Assembly (NCBI RefSeq): GCF_043643765.1
Contig: NZ_JBHZSP010000010.1
Span: 1 to 64,000 of the forward strand
Direction: 5' to 3'
From: Marinomonas posidonica_A
GTDB lineage: Bacteria > Pseudomonadota > Gammaproteobacteria > Pseudomonadales > Marinomonadaceae
Length of the DNA stretch: 64,000 nt
Shown here: positions 54,052 through 63,356 of the stretch, piece by piece
Layout: every line of letters begins with the position of its first letter
Numbering within the stretch: position 1 is the first letter of the stretch
Position numbers and translations under genes: made by a program
The notes under the pieces: model-generated
Databases searched by the model: none
The model's input: only the letters and a program-made list of their open reading frames with translations
What the model was told of the DNA's origin: nothing

Positions 54052-54941
54052 TTTTGTGCACCACTCGGTTGAGTCATAAAAGGGTTCAAACTGGGTGTTC
54101 CTTTAAATTCAAAATAATAGTCTAACGATAACGTATCGGTTGGATTCAGTAAGTATTTTAACAGAAGCCAAGCCATTTCCCTTAAGGCATAAGCGCGACA
54201 ATATCTCTCTATAGAATTCAATGCTTGCTGTCTCGGTAAGGCTAGTTGATAGGCCTCCAATAAAACTAACGTTTGTTGACGCGTTAAGTTGTGGGATTTC
54301 ACCACCACAGCTAGGTCAAATAGAGGGTCACCAACGCCAGTGTATTCCCAATCGATGAGCCAAATTCGTTGTTCATCCATCAAGACATTCTTAGGATTAA
54401 GATCATTATGACAAAGTACCGCAGGCAGACCACTGGGTTGAATGTCTAATTGATTCAACAACACATGCAGATACACAGATTCCGCTTGTAACACCGGATC
54501 TTGTGTCAGAGCTTTGATTCTCGTGACATACAACGCAATCACTTGCTCGACGTGATATTCGTGCTGAATCAAAGAGAGCTGATGTGCCTGTTTTAATTGT
54601 TTCGCAATGCGTTCAATGTCTTGGTCGACATGATTGACTTGCCAATCCAAAGACGCCTGAGGAACAAAGCGGGTCACAACCACTGGGCCACTTTGCCAAA
54701 TCAGCTCAGGAGACAAACCAAATGACGCCGCTTCGCTCATCACCTTTAACTCAGCCTGACGATTGATATAAAACGCCTCTTCATCAATGTCAGCTAGACG
54801 AAGAATCAATGTCGGTAAACCATTTTGAGACAGCAAAAAAACTTGGTTGGTAAAGCCTTCCTCTAATGCGCTTGCCTGATAAGCATCGATTTCAGGAAAA
54901 TGGACTGAAATTTCCACTAGAGAATCAGATAGTTTGCTCAT
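54048..54941 (-). CDS. Choline/aminoglycoside kinase-like phosphotransferase
   Basis: This 297-aa protein has the protein-kinase-like fold of the APH/choline kinase family. The Brenner motif CHNDLNPKNVLM (His178, Asp180, Asn185) and the metal-binding Asp197 in LIDWEYTGVGDPLFDLA are visible. The IDWEY sequence fits choline/ethanolamine kinases and thiamine kinase more than antibiotic kinases, so a small alcohol or thiamine is a likelier substrate. It is translationally coupled to ung (4-base overlap). Substrate not determinable here. Confidence 0.75.
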   Translation of the reverse strand: MSKLSDSLVEISVHFPEIDAYQASALEEGFTNQVFLLSQNGLPTLILRLADIDEEAFYINRQAELKVMSEAASFGLSPELIWQSGPVVVTRFVPQASLDWQVNHVDQDIERIAKQLKQAHQLSLIQHEYHVEQVIALYVTRIKALTQDPVLQAESVYLHVLLNQLDIQPSGLPAVLCHNDLNPKNVLMDEQRIWLIDWEYTGVGDPLFDLAVVVKSHNLTRQQTLVLLEAYQLALPRQQALNSIERYCRAYALREMAWLLLKYLLNPTDTLSLDYYFEFKGTPSLNPFMTQPSGAQK

Positions 54942-55029
54942 TTTTCATCATTTTATTGCCAGAATTGTAAGTGGCTGTCAGAATGACTAACTGAATCATC
55001 CGAGTCAATAGACAACCTGAAGCAGATCA

Positions 55030-55893
55030 ATGAATAAACACGAAGACATTATTCGTAAAATACAAGAACGCCTAAGCACACTAAGCAAATCTGAGCGAAA
55101 GGTGGCGGAAGCCATTTTGGCGGATCCAAAAACCACCATTCACTCTAGCATTGCCAAACTTGCTGCCAGAGCGGAAGTGAGTGAACCTACTGTTAACCGT
55201 TTTTGCCGTAGCTTAATTGGCAGTGGCTTCCCTGACTTTAAAGTCTCGCTAGCGCAAAGCCTAGCGACGGGAACGCCTTATGTTAATTTAAACGTTGAAC
55301 CTGACGATGCCCCAGGCGCCGTCACAGCGAAAATTTTTGAAGCGGCTAAAAGCAACCTAACCCGTGCACAGGAACTCCTCCCTGAATCCTTAATTAGCCG
55401 AGCTGTCGACGTGTTGGCACAAGCTCGCCGAATTGAATTTTACGGATTGGGGGCTTCTGGTCCTGTCGCCAAAGACGCTCACCATAAATTCTTTCGTTTA
55501 AACATGCCGGTTGTTGCGTATACCGATATATTGGTACAGCGTATGGCGGCGGCAGGTACCCATCCTGGTGATGCGGTGGTATTAATCTCATATACTGGCC
55601 GAACCCTACCTCTTATAGAAACGGCTCGCGTGGCGCGAGAAGCTGGTGCATCGGTTATCGGGATCACCAATCCAGGCTCTCCTATCACCGAACATTGTTC
55701 GATTGTACTGCCGATTGAAGAGACGGAAGACACCGATATTTACACACCAATGAGCTCACGTATTGTCTATTTAACACTAATCGATGCGCTAGCAACTGGT
55801 GTATTGCTGAAACGTGGTCCAGAGTTCAATGCGCACCTCAAAAAGCTTAAGCAAAGCGTACAAGATACTCGCTTACCTAAAATTGAAAAATAA
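55030..55893 (+). CDS. hexR: Transcriptional regulator HexR
   Basis: This 287-aa RpiR-family regulator has an N-terminal helix-turn-helix (LSKSERKVAEAILADPKTTIHSSIAKLAARAEVSEPTVNRFCRSLG-type, about 15-65) and a C-terminal SIS domain (about 120-265) that senses 2-keto-3-deoxy-6-phosphogluconate. It matches HexR of Pseudomonas and Shewanella, which controls edd, zwf and gap. HexR-like palindromes occur between edd and gap in this window, which supports the assignment. It is followed by its own terminator and putP. Confidence 0.92.
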   Translation: MNKHEDIIRKIQERLSTLSKSERKVAEAILADPKTTIHSSIAKLAARAEVSEPTVNRFCRSLIGSGFPDFKVSLAQSLATGTPYVNLNVEPDDAPGAVTAKIFEAAKSNLTRAQELLPESLISRAVDVLAQARRIEFYGLGASGPVAKDAHHKFFRLNMPVVAYTDILVQRMAAAGTHPGDAVVLISYTGRTLPLIETARVAREAGASVIGITNPGSPITEHCSIVLPIEETEDTDIYTPMSSRIVYLTLIDALATGVLLKRGPEFNAHLKKLKQSVQDTRLPKIEK

Positions 55894-55906
55894 CCTTTCA
55901 CAACCC

Positions 55907-55941
55907 AAAAAGAATGGAGGCAAATTGCCTTCATTCTTTTT
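55907..55941 (+). terminator. Intrinsic terminator of hexR
   Basis: AAAGAATG-AGGCAA and TTGCCT-CATTCTTT form a long stem with one bulge followed by a T-run, 14 bases past the hexR stop. Confidence 0.9.
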
Positions 55942-56297
55942 TGATCAAAATCCAAACAAGACAATCACAACAAAACACCTGTTTCAGAGTTTTTTGTAAA
56001 TTTGTCAGAGAATTCTGAAAGATAATCCCGCCTGAGCCCCATAAAATCGCAATATGTCTTGAATGTGTTAAAATGAAATTCATTATCTTTACGCAAATGA
56101 TGATCTTTTTTACAACTATGCTCAAAGGCTATCACAATAAAAATCGCAACTTAACGCTTCGGATGAGGTCTAGAAATTCGTTTTTATACCCCAGCTTTTC
56201 AGTTTGTTTGTTTAATCTAAATTCATTCTGAGACTTGAAAATAATGTCGCATCAAGGCGCATTATTCCATCCGCAGCATCTCAACGAGGGGACAATA
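55942..56297. other. Intergenic region upstream of putP
   Basis: This 356-base stretch holds no gene that I can support. It is AT-rich, with a small palindromic element TCAGA-GAAT-TCTGA near 56008. The putP promoter and a fairly long leader should lie here. Codons upstream of ATG 56298 are open but do not look like PutP. Confidence 0.5.
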
Positions 56298-57794
56298 ATG
56301 ATAGAAAACAATATTGCTATCAGTTTTACCTTTCTAGCCTACCTTGTGGTAATGCTAGGAATCGGTTTATACGCATACAAACGTACATCCAGCTCAGAAG
56401 ACTACTTCTTGGGTGGACGCTCATTAGGCCCTTGGCCAACAGCCTTGTCTGCTGGCGCATCTGACATGAGTGGCTGGTTGCTACTAGGGCTTCCTGGTTA
56501 TGCTTACGCTGCTGGTATGGAATCCATTTGGATTGCTGGCGGACTGTTAGTGGGTACTTGGTTAAACTGGCTAATTTGCGCAAAACGTTTGCGTACTTAC
56601 AGCATCCAAGCCGATAACTCGCTAACCTTACCTGATTTCCTATCGAAGCGTTTCAATGATAAGTCAAAACTTATCCAAACGATTTCAGCCCTATTCATCC
56701 TGCTGTTTTTCCTTTTCTACACAAGCTCTGGCCTAGTGGCTGGTGGTAAGCTATTCGAAACCGTATTTGGTCTTGATTACACTTACGCGGTGATCATTGG
56801 TACCGTTTGTGTTGTGTCATACACGCTATTCGGTGGTTTCTTAGCTGTAGCCTGGACTGACTTGGTTCAAGGTCTAATGATGAGTGCAGCGTTGGTTATC
56901 GTTCCTGTCATTGCGCTTGATGGTGGTTTCTCACAATTAAGCAGCACTTTGATGGAAAAAAATCCTGAGTTGCTAGACATTTGGACTAACAGCAAAGGCG
57001 AAGCATTAAGTGCTATTGGTATTATTTCATTGGTAGCATGGGGATTAGGTTACTTCGGTCAACCTCACATTTTAGCGCGCTTCAAAGCGTCTCGCTCTAA
57101 TAAAGACATCAAGGTTGCTCGCCGTATTGCGGTCATTTGGACCTTCATATCTATGGCAGGCGCATTGTTGATTGGTCTAGTCGGCTTGACTTACGTCGAT
57201 GCTAACCTAGCAGGCCAGTTAGACGATCCTGAAAAAATCTTCATGGTATTGGTTAATGCAATCTTCCACCCTGTTGTGGCCGGCATTTTGTTAGCGGCAA
57301 TTCTTGCTGCGATCATGAGTACAGCTGACTCACAATTGCTTGTCTCTTCTTCTGCTCTGGCTGAAGATTTCTACAAGCAATTATTCAACAAAGAAGCTAC
57401 TCAACAACAAATCGTTATGGTTGGTCGTTTTGCGGTTATCGCTATCTCAATCGTTGCGTTGATCTTAGCATTAAACCCTGAAAGCTCCGTACTAGGTCTA
57501 GTATCCTACGCATGGGCTGGTTTTGGTGCTGCATTTGGTCCTGCCATCATCCTAAGCTTGTTCTGGCGTAAGATGAACCGTAACGGCGCACTTGCTGGTA
57601 TCGTAATCGGTGGTGTCACTGTCGTGGTTTGGAAACAACTTTCAGGCGGCATCTTTGATGTTTATGAAATTGTTCCTGGTTTCATTCTAGCCACTTTGGC
57701 GATCTTCATTGTGAGCTTAGCGAGCGGTGAACCAGAAGAAGAAGTGACTCAGTCTTTCGACGAGTACGAAAAAGCATTGGATACCATGGAATAA
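56298..57794 (+). CDS. putP: Sodium/proline symporter
   Basis: This 498-aa inner-membrane protein belongs to the SSS family and matches PutP along its length. It has about 13 membrane segments. GASDMSGWLLLGLPGYAY holds the Na+/proline site residues Asp and Ser, and AILAAIMSTADSQLLVSSSALAEDFYK is the conserved helix region. ATG 56298 has GAGGGG 7 bases upstream and gives the family N-terminus. putA is not adjacent. In a marine bacterium proline serves as nutrient and osmolyte. Confidence 0.95.
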   Translation: MIENNIAISFTFLAYLVVMLGIGLYAYKRTSSSEDYFLGGRSLGPWPTALSAGASDMSGWLLLGLPGYAYAAGMESIWIAGGLLVGTWLNWLICAKRLRTYSIQADNSLTLPDFLSKRFNDKSKLIQTISALFILLFFLFYTSSGLVAGGKLFETVFGLDYTYAVIIGTVCVVSYTLFGGFLAVAWTDLVQGLMMSAALVIVPVIALDGGFSQLSSTLMEKNPELLDIWTNSKGEALSAIGIISLVAWGLGYFGQPHILARFKASRSNKDIKVARRIAVIWTFISMAGALLIGLVGLTYVDANLAGQLDDPEKIFMVLVNAIFHPVVAGILLAAILAAIMSTADSQLLVSSSALAEDFYKQLFNKEATQQQIVMVGRFAVIAISIVALILALNPESSVLGLVSYAWAGFGAAFGPAIILSLFWRKMNRNGALAGIVIGGVTVVVWKQLSGGIFDVYEIVPGFILATLAIFIVSLASGEPEEEVTQSFDEYEKALDTME

Positions 57795-57821
57795 CATTAT
57801 TAGAGACTTACTTTTCTAATT

Positions 57822-57852
57822 AAAAACTCGCATCCATGATGCGAGTTTTTTT
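57822..57852 (+). terminator. Intrinsic terminator of putP
   Basis: AAAAACTCGCATC and GATGCGAGTTTTTTT form a perfect stem with a 3-base loop, 27 bases past the putP stop. Confidence 0.95.
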
Positions 57853-57989
57853 ATGCCTATCATCTGACAATGAAAACCCAGAGTCACCGTTGAATAAGTT
57901 TCCCCCAACGCCATCCCCAACCTTCTCGTCATCAAATTAATTACAAGTAGCCAAAGGCAATAATCATAAGCAGTTCGGTAAAATTAAAA

Positions 57990-58016
57990 CAAAAAAAAAG
58001 GGCTCAGATGAGCCCT
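57990..58016 (-). terminator. Intrinsic terminator of edd
   Basis: AGGGCTCA and TGAGCCCT pair around a 2-base centre and are followed on the minus strand by nine T. It is about 110 bases past the edd stop. The rest of 57853-58127 is AT-rich and shows nothing else except a small palindrome near 58027-58042. Confidence 0.85.
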
Positions 58017-58127
58017 AAACACCATTTACTAACAAATGTTAGTAGCCAGAGGAAAAGTTAAAGAAAATGAGTATTATTAAGTTTGTAAAACCTTAAATGA
58101 CAAACTTCAGATACTCTCACCTCTTTA

Positions 58128-59942
58128 TTAATCGTTAAATAAGCTACAAGCGCCTTGCTCAGCACCGCTCACCAAAATGCGCTGCCCGCTGAATAATTCT
58201 CGTCCCATACCTTGATGTGAGGCGGTTAAATCTTGTGTTGCCGGTTCACGATTTTGCAGCTCTTCGTCAGACACCAACAATGACAAAGTGCCTTCATTAG
58301 CGTCTAAACGCACCATGTCGCCATCTTGAATTTTCGCAATCAAGCCACCAGCAAGCGCTTCTGGCGTCAAATGAATGGCCGCAGGGACTTTACCTGACGC
58401 ACCAGACATACGACCGTCTGTCACTAAGGCCACTTTGTAGCCTTGGTCTTGCAAGTTCCCTAGGAAAGGGGTGAGCTTATGAAGCTCTGGCATGCCCAAG
58501 GCTTTTGGTCCTTGGAAACGAATCACGGCCACACAATCACGTTTCAATTTGCCGCTGCCGATGGCATCCGCCAATTCATGTTGGCTATGGAAAACAGCCG
58601 CAGGGGCTTCAATGACTCGACTCTCTTCTTTTACTGCAGAGACCTTGATCACAGAACGCCCTAAATTACCTTTCAACAAGGACAAACCACCCTCTTTACT
58701 GAATGGGTTCTCAATCGGACGAACCACATCCAAATCTAGGCTTTCGCTAGGGCCATCACGCCAAATCAACTCACCATTTTCTAAGAAAGGTTCTTTGGTG
58801 TAATACTCTAAGCCTTGACCAACAATAGTCAGAACATCTTCGTGTAACAGTCCGCCCTTAAGCAATTGCTTCACCAAGAAAGCCATACCACCTGCCGCAT
58901 GGAAATGGTTAATGTCCGCTTGTCCATTGGGATAAATACGCGTCAATAGAGGCACGACTTTCGATAATTCAGCAAAATCATCCCAAGTCACAATAATGCC
59001 GGCCGCGCGTGCATACGCCACAATGTGCATTGTATGGTTAGTAGACCCCCCCGTTGCCAACAGACCAACAATGGAATTCACGATGCTACGCTCGTCAATG
59101 ACTTTGTACAAAGGACGATAATCACGGCCAAGCGCGGTAATTTTTGTCGACAATTGTGCGGCGTATTCCGTTAAAGAATCGCGCAATGGGTCTGTAGGAT
59201 TCACAAAAGATGAGCCAGGCAATTGCAAGCCCATCATTTCAACCAATAGCTGGTTGGAATTCGCAGTCCCGTAGAAAGTACAAGTACCGGCACTGTGATA
59301 TGATGCAGACTCAGCTTCTAGCAATTCATCGCGGGTCGCATTACCTTGTGCATAACGTTGGCGTACCGCCGCCTTCTTCGCATTAGTAATACCAGACTGC
59401 ATTGGACCTGCTGGGATAAACAAAGAAGGCAATTGACCAAAACGCAATGCCGCAATCAGCAAGCCGGGCACAATCTTGTCACAAATCCCTAAGAAGATAG
59501 CGGAGTCAAACATATTGTGAGACAGACCAATGGCTGCACCTTGAGCAATGTTGTCACGGCTGAATAAACTCAGCTCCATGCCATCTTGACCTTGTGTCAC
59601 ACCGTCACACATGGCCGGTACGCAACCTGCCACTTGGGCAACTGACCCCATTGCCGCAATAGCGGCACGAATTTTATCTGGATAGGCTTCATAGGGCTGG
59701 TGCGCGGACAACATGTCGTTGTAAGAAGAAATAATACCGACATTAGCTTCTTCCATCATGGTCAACTTTTGCTTTTCTTGCGGCTGACAAGCGGCAAAAC
59801 CGTGTGCCAAATTACCACAGGATAAAGTTCCACGATGCGGACCTTGCTCTTCGGCCTGCTTCATATCTTTCAGGTATTGATCTCGCAGCGTCTTACTTCG
59901 CGCAATAATGTCGTTCGTTACCTTAGCAACAATCGAATTCAT
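58128..59942 (-). CDS. edd: Phosphogluconate dehydratase
   Basis: This 604-aa IlvD/Edd-family iron-sulfur enzyme converts 6-phosphogluconate to 2-keto-3-deoxy-6-phosphogluconate in the Entner-Doudoroff pathway. Conserved segments include RGTLSCGNLAHGFAACQP, the cluster Cys regions in CVPAMCDGVTQGQDGMELS and FLGICDKIVPGLL, and ATGGSTNHTMH. The length is typical of Edd (longer than IlvD). eda, zwf and pgl are not in the window. It is divergent from gap across a region with HexR-like sites. Confidence 0.95.
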   Translation of the reverse strand: MNSIVAKVTNDIIARSKTLRDQYLKDMKQAEEQGPHRGTLSCGNLAHGFAACQPQEKQKLTMMEEANVGIISSYNDMLSAHQPYEAYPDKIRAAIAAMGSVAQVAGCVPAMCDGVTQGQDGMELSLFSRDNIAQGAAIGLSHNMFDSAIFLGICDKIVPGLLIAALRFGQLPSLFIPAGPMQSGITNAKKAAVRQRYAQGNATRDELLEAESASYHSAGTCTFYGTANSNQLLVEMMGLQLPGSSFVNPTDPLRDSLTEYAAQLSTKITALGRDYRPLYKVIDERSIVNSIVGLLATGGSTNHTMHIVAYARAAGIIVTWDDFAELSKVVPLLTRIYPNGQADINHFHAAGGMAFLVKQLLKGGLLHEDVLTIVGQGLEYYTKEPFLENGELIWRDGPSESLDLDVVRPIENPFSKEGGLSLLKGNLGRSVIKVSAVKEESRVIEAPAAVFHSQHELADAIGSGKLKRDCVAVIRFQGPKALGMPELHKLTPFLGNLQDQGYKVALVTDGRMSGASGKVPAAIHLTPEALAGGLIAKIQDGDMVRLDANEGTLSLLVSDEELQNREPATQDLTASHQGMGRELFSGQRILVSGAEQGACSLFND

Positions 59943-59998
59943 GACTCTCTCCGCCTATTATAGGTTTGATCACATCCCACAATGCGATCGATATTTTA

Positions 59999-60013
59999 TG
60001 TAATATTACTACA
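59999..60013. promoter_or_regulatory. HexR-like operator 1, near edd
   Basis: TGTAATATTACTACA resembles the published HexR consensus (TGTAATTAAATTACA) and lies 57-71 bases before the edd start. Confidence 0.6.
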
Positions 60014-60067
60014 TTTTTATTTTATTTCACCCCAAAAACGTCAATAAATCGCATTATTTTTAGATTT

Positions 60068-60088
60068 TTATGTAATTTATTTACATAA
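60068..60088. promoter_or_regulatory. HexR-like operator 2
   Basis: TTATGTAA-TTTAT-TTACATAA is a perfect inverted repeat with 8-bp arms around a 5-base centre, and its core TGTAATTTATTTACA matches the HexR consensus at most positions. It lies between edd and gap. Confidence 0.7.
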
Positions 60089-60235
60089 ACAGTTCGATAT
60101 CCTCATAAAATGCGCTAAAATCCACTTTAATTTGTAACACCTTTCAGTATAGACTCTGATTTGAATCAAGAGTTGATTAAAAGATGATCATTTACATAAG
60201 AATTTGTTACAAATCCTTGCTTAAAAAATTACTTA

Positions 60236-60250
60236 TGTAGTATTTTTACG
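60236..60250. promoter_or_regulatory. HexR-like operator 3, near gap
   Basis: TGTAGTATTTTTACG is a weaker match to the HexR consensus, 73-87 bases before the gap start. The last base breaks the palindrome. Confidence 0.4.
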
Positions 60251-60322
60251 TCAAAGAACAATATTGAATGCTGAATGTTCGAATTCGAACATCGGCCTTT
60301 TTCACACTAGTTAGAGGTGAGT

Positions 60323-61336
60323 ATGACTATTAAGGTAGCTATCAACGGATATGGACGTATCGGACGCAACACGCTAAGAGCTTTATATGAATCAGGTAAG
60401 CGTGACCAAATCCAAATTGTAGCCATCAACGACCTTGGTGACTCGAAAACCAATGCCCATTTAACAAAATACGACACGGTACACGGCCGTTTTTCTGGCG
60501 AAGTTACCTTTGATGATGAAGCCCTATACATCAACCAAGATAAAATCCGTACCTTCTCTGAGCGCAACCCAGCTGATCTTCCATGGGCAGAGTTAGGTGT
60601 AGACGTGGTTTATGAATGTACTGGTTTCTTTACGACTAAAGAGAAAGCCAGCGCCCACATTTCTGCTGGTGCCAAAAAAGTCATCATTTCAGCGCCGGGT
60701 AAAGAAGTAGACGCTACTGTTGTTTATGGTGTTAACCAAGACGTTTTGACTGCTGACATGACGGTGATTTCTAACGCGTCTTGTACTACTAACTGTTTGG
60801 CGCCTGTTGCCAAGCCATTAAGCGACAAGTTAGGCATTGAAAGCGGGTTGATGACAACGATCCATGCTTACACTAACGACCAACGTCTATCTGACGTGTA
60901 CCACGAAGACTTATACCGTGCACGTGCAGCAGCACAAAACATGATCCCAAGTAAAACGGGTGCCGCTGCTGCTGTTGGATTAGTCGTACCTGAGCTGGTT
61001 GGTAAATTTGATGGCATGGCAGTGCGTGTTCCTACCATTAATGTGTCTTTGGTTGATTTGACCTTCCTAGCACCACGCGAAACAACGACAGAAGAAGTAA
61101 ACCAAATTATTGAAGATGCGATCAAAGCAGACCCTGTTTTAGCAGAAGTTCTGCATGTTAATTATGATCCATTGGTTTCTTCTGACTTTAACCACAGCAC
61201 TTACACATCGAACTTCGATGCGACACAAACGCGTGTTCAAGGTAAATTGGTTAAAATCATGGCCTGGTATGATAATGAGTGGGGCTTCTCGAACCGAATG
61301 CTCGACAATACCATTGCATTAATGAATGCAAAATAA
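60323..61336 (+). CDS. gap: Glyceraldehyde-3-phosphate dehydrogenase
   Basis: This 337-aa NAD-dependent enzyme converts glyceraldehyde-3-P to 1,3-bisphosphoglycerate. It shows the N-terminal fold VAINGYGRIGRNTLRALYE, the catalytic Cys154 in SNASCTTNCLAP, His in TIHAYTNDQ and WYDNEWGFSNRM near the end. ATG 60323 was preferred to GTG 60317, since GAGGTGAG is well placed. It leads a gap-pyk-mgsA cluster and is divergent from edd, which feeds it glyceraldehyde-3-P through the Entner-Doudoroff route. Confidence 0.97.
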   Translation: MTIKVAINGYGRIGRNTLRALYESGKRDQIQIVAINDLGDSKTNAHLTKYDTVHGRFSGEVTFDDEALYINQDKIRTFSERNPADLPWAELGVDVVYECTGFFTTKEKASAHISAGAKKVIISAPGKEVDATVVYGVNQDVLTADMTVISNASCTTNCLAPVAKPLSDKLGIESGLMTTIHAYTNDQRLSDVYHEDLYRARAAAQNMIPSKTGAAAAVGLVVPELVGKFDGMAVRVPTINVSLVDLTFLAPRETTTEEVNQIIEDAIKADPVLAEVLHVNYDPLVSSDFNHSTYTSNFDATQTRVQGKLVKIMAWYDNEWGFSNRMLDNTIALMNAK

Positions 61337-61346
61337 TCAAAATACA

Positions 61347-61370
61347 CGAAGGCTGCTGACGCAGCCTTCG
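61347..61370 (+). terminator. Hairpin between gap and pyk
   Basis: CGAAGGCTGC, a TGAC loop and GCAGCCTTCG form a perfect 10-bp stem 11 bases past the gap stop. It has no T-run after it, so it may only partly terminate or may protect the gap mRNA. Confidence 0.6.
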
Positions 61371-61417
61371 TCGTCTCTTATACTTCACTTCTAGCTTTCT
61401 AATCTTTGGTAAATAAA

Positions 61418-62863
61418 ATGACTCGTAGAACTAAAATCGTTGCCACTTTAGGCCCAGCTTCAAGCTCTCCTGAAATGATCGAAAAGTTAATTTTGGCAGG
61501 CGCAAACGTCTTCCGTTTAAACTTCTCACATGGTCAACCAGAAGATCACATCAATCGCGCTGACGTGGTTCGCGCTATGGCGAAGAAAAACAACCGCCAT
61601 GTAGCTATCTTAGGCGACCTACAAGGTCCTAAGATTCGTATCGCACGATTCAAAAATACCAAAGTAGAATTAAAAGATGGCGCAACTTTCATTTTGGATG
61701 TGGGCTTTGATAAAAATGCCGGTGATGAGACTCGCGTTGGTATCGACTACCCTCAGCTCGCGGAAGATTCAAATCCAGGCAACATTCTATTACTAGATGA
61801 CGGTCGAGTGGTATTAGAAGTGCTCGAAGTCAAAGGCACAGAAGTCATTACCAAAGTCATTGTTGGTGGCCCACTGTCTAACAATAAAGGCATCAACCGC
61901 CAAGGCGGCGGCTTATCCGCTGCCGCACTAACAGACAAAGATAAAGAAGACATTAAGACCGCTGCAGCGCTAAAAGCCGATTACCTTGCTGTTTCTTTCC
62001 CACGCAGTGCCGATGACCTACACGAAGCACGTGAATTGGCTCTAGCGGCCGGTTTGAAAGCAGGTATTGTATCAAAAGTAGAACGCGCTGAAGCCGTTGC
62101 GGATAACGAGACACTAGACAGCATTATCCTCGCTTCTGACGCGGTGATGGTTGCTCGTGGTGATCTAGGCGTAGAAATTGGTGACGCAGAATTGATCGGT
62201 GTACAAAAACACATGATCAAACGCTGCCGACAGCTAAACCGTCCAGTAATCACAGCGACACAAATGATGGAAACCATGATCACCAGCGCCATGCCAACTC
62301 GCGCCGAAGTCTTCGATGTGGCCAACGCTGTTCTAGATGGAACGGACGCCGTGATGCTATCAGCGGAAACCGCTGCAGGGGATTACCCTGAAGAAGTGAT
62401 TCAGACAATGAACCGTGTTTGTTTGGGTGCTGAAAAGCAACCAGCCATCAACCGTTCTAAACACCGTATTGATGTCACCTTCACGAACATTGATGAAACC
62501 ATCGCTATGTCAGCCATGTACGCGGCAAACCACCTTGAAGGTGTGAAAGCCATTATCAGTCTGACAGAATCTGGCACAACGCCTCTTTTGATGTCACGTA
62601 TTAGCTCTGGCTTGCCAATTTTTGCTTTGTCTCCAAACCAGGCGACATTGAACAAAGCCGCTCTTTATCGTGGTGTCACACCAGTGGCTTTTTCATCACA
62701 AGAATACAATGTGGACAACATCATTTCTGGTCTAGTCGATCATGTTAAATCTCTCGGCTATATTGCTGACGGTGATCTTGTGATCGTAACCAAAGGCGAC
62801 CATTTGGTTAGCTATGGTACGACAAATGCAATGAAGATCGTCAAAGTGGGCGACATCGCATAA
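61418..62863 (+). CDS. pykA: Pyruvate kinase
   Basis: This 481-aa enzyme converts phosphoenolpyruvate and ADP to pyruvate and ATP. The sequence follows E. coli PykA (AMP-activated type II) closely: RRTKIVATLGPASS, FRLNFSHG, GDLQGPKIR, AVSFPRSADD, MVARGDLGVEIG and ITATQMMETMI. ATG 61418 is chosen; TTG 61406 would add only four residues. It follows gap after about 80 bases and precedes mgsA by 24 bases. Confidence 0.95.
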   Translation: MTRRTKIVATLGPASSSPEMIEKLILAGANVFRLNFSHGQPEDHINRADVVRAMAKKNNRHVAILGDLQGPKIRIARFKNTKVELKDGATFILDVGFDKNAGDETRVGIDYPQLAEDSNPGNILLLDDGRVVLEVLEVKGTEVITKVIVGGPLSNNKGINRQGGGLSAAALTDKDKEDIKTAAALKADYLAVSFPRSADDLHEARELALAAGLKAGIVSKVERAEAVADNETLDSIILASDAVMVARGDLGVEIGDAELIGVQKHMIKRCRQLNRPVITATQMMETMITSAMPTRAEVFDVANAVLDGTDAVMLSAETAAGDYPEEVIQTMNRVCLGAEKQPAINRSKHRIDVTFTNIDETIAMSAMYAANHLEGVKAIISLTESGTTPLLMSRISSGLPIFALSPNQATLNKAALYRGVTPVAFSSQEYNVDNIISGLVDHVKSLGYIADGDLVIVTKGDHLVSYGTTNAMKIVKVGDIA

Positions 62864-62887
62864 CGCTAACTATTTGAGGATTGTCCA

Positions 62888-63343
62888 TTGCACACAAAGA
62901 TGGTCACCATGGCCGCCCAAAAGCGCATTGCTTTAGTGGCTCATGACAATATGAAAAGCGAGCTCATAAAATGGGCTCGCACTCACAAAGACAAACTAAT
63001 TGGCCACCAGCTCTATGCAACAGGCACCACAGGTAACCTATTGCAAAAAGAGTTGGGCGTTAAGATTGAGGCCTTGATTAGCGGCCCACTAGGTGGTGAC
63101 CAACAACTGGGTGGCATGATCGCTGAAGGTAGGATTGATGTCTTAATTTTTTTCTGGGACCCTTTTGAGCCTATGCCTCATGACCCAGATATCAAAGCCT
63201 TGTTACGCGTTGCTGCGGTATGGAATATTCCTATCGCCTGCAGTGTCTCATCGGCCAATTTTTTGGTGTCTTCGCCCCTATTCTGCAATGAATTTGAACG
63301 ACAAATACCAGATTATGAACGATACCTAAAAGAGCGACTTTAA
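62888..63343 (+). CDS. mgsA: Methylglyoxal synthase
   Basis: This 151-aa enzyme converts dihydroxyacetone phosphate to methylglyoxal and phosphate, a bypass that relieves sugar-phosphate stress when phosphate is short. IALVAHDNMKSEL, YATGTTGNLL, SGPLGGDQQLGGMI (with the catalytic Asp) and FFWDPFEPMPHDPD are all conserved. The start is probably TTG 62888: GAGGA lies 7 bases before it, whereas ATG 62900 is 19 bases away. The total then equals the usual 152 residues within one. Confidence 0.94.
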   Translation: MHTKMVTMAAQKRIALVAHDNMKSELIKWARTHKDKLIGHQLYATGTTGNLLQKELGVKIEALISGPLGGDQQLGGMIAEGRIDVLIFFWDPFEPMPHDPDIKALLRVAAVWNIPIACSVSSANFLVSSPLFCNEFERQIPDYERYLKERL

Positions 63344-63356
63344 GTCGCTCTTTTTA
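63328..63356 (+). terminator. Intrinsic terminator of gap-pyk-mgsA
   Basis: AAAGAGCGACTT and AAGTCGCTCTTT form a perfect stem that includes the mgsA stop codon, followed by a T-rich tail. Confidence 0.92.

Larger units (their letters stand above)
59943..60322. promoter_or_regulatory. Divergent edd-gap control region
   Basis: This 380-base AT-rich region carries the promoters for edd (leftward) and gap (rightward). Three palindromic sites resembling the HexR operator are listed separately. Otherwise no gene is seen. Confidence 0.7.
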
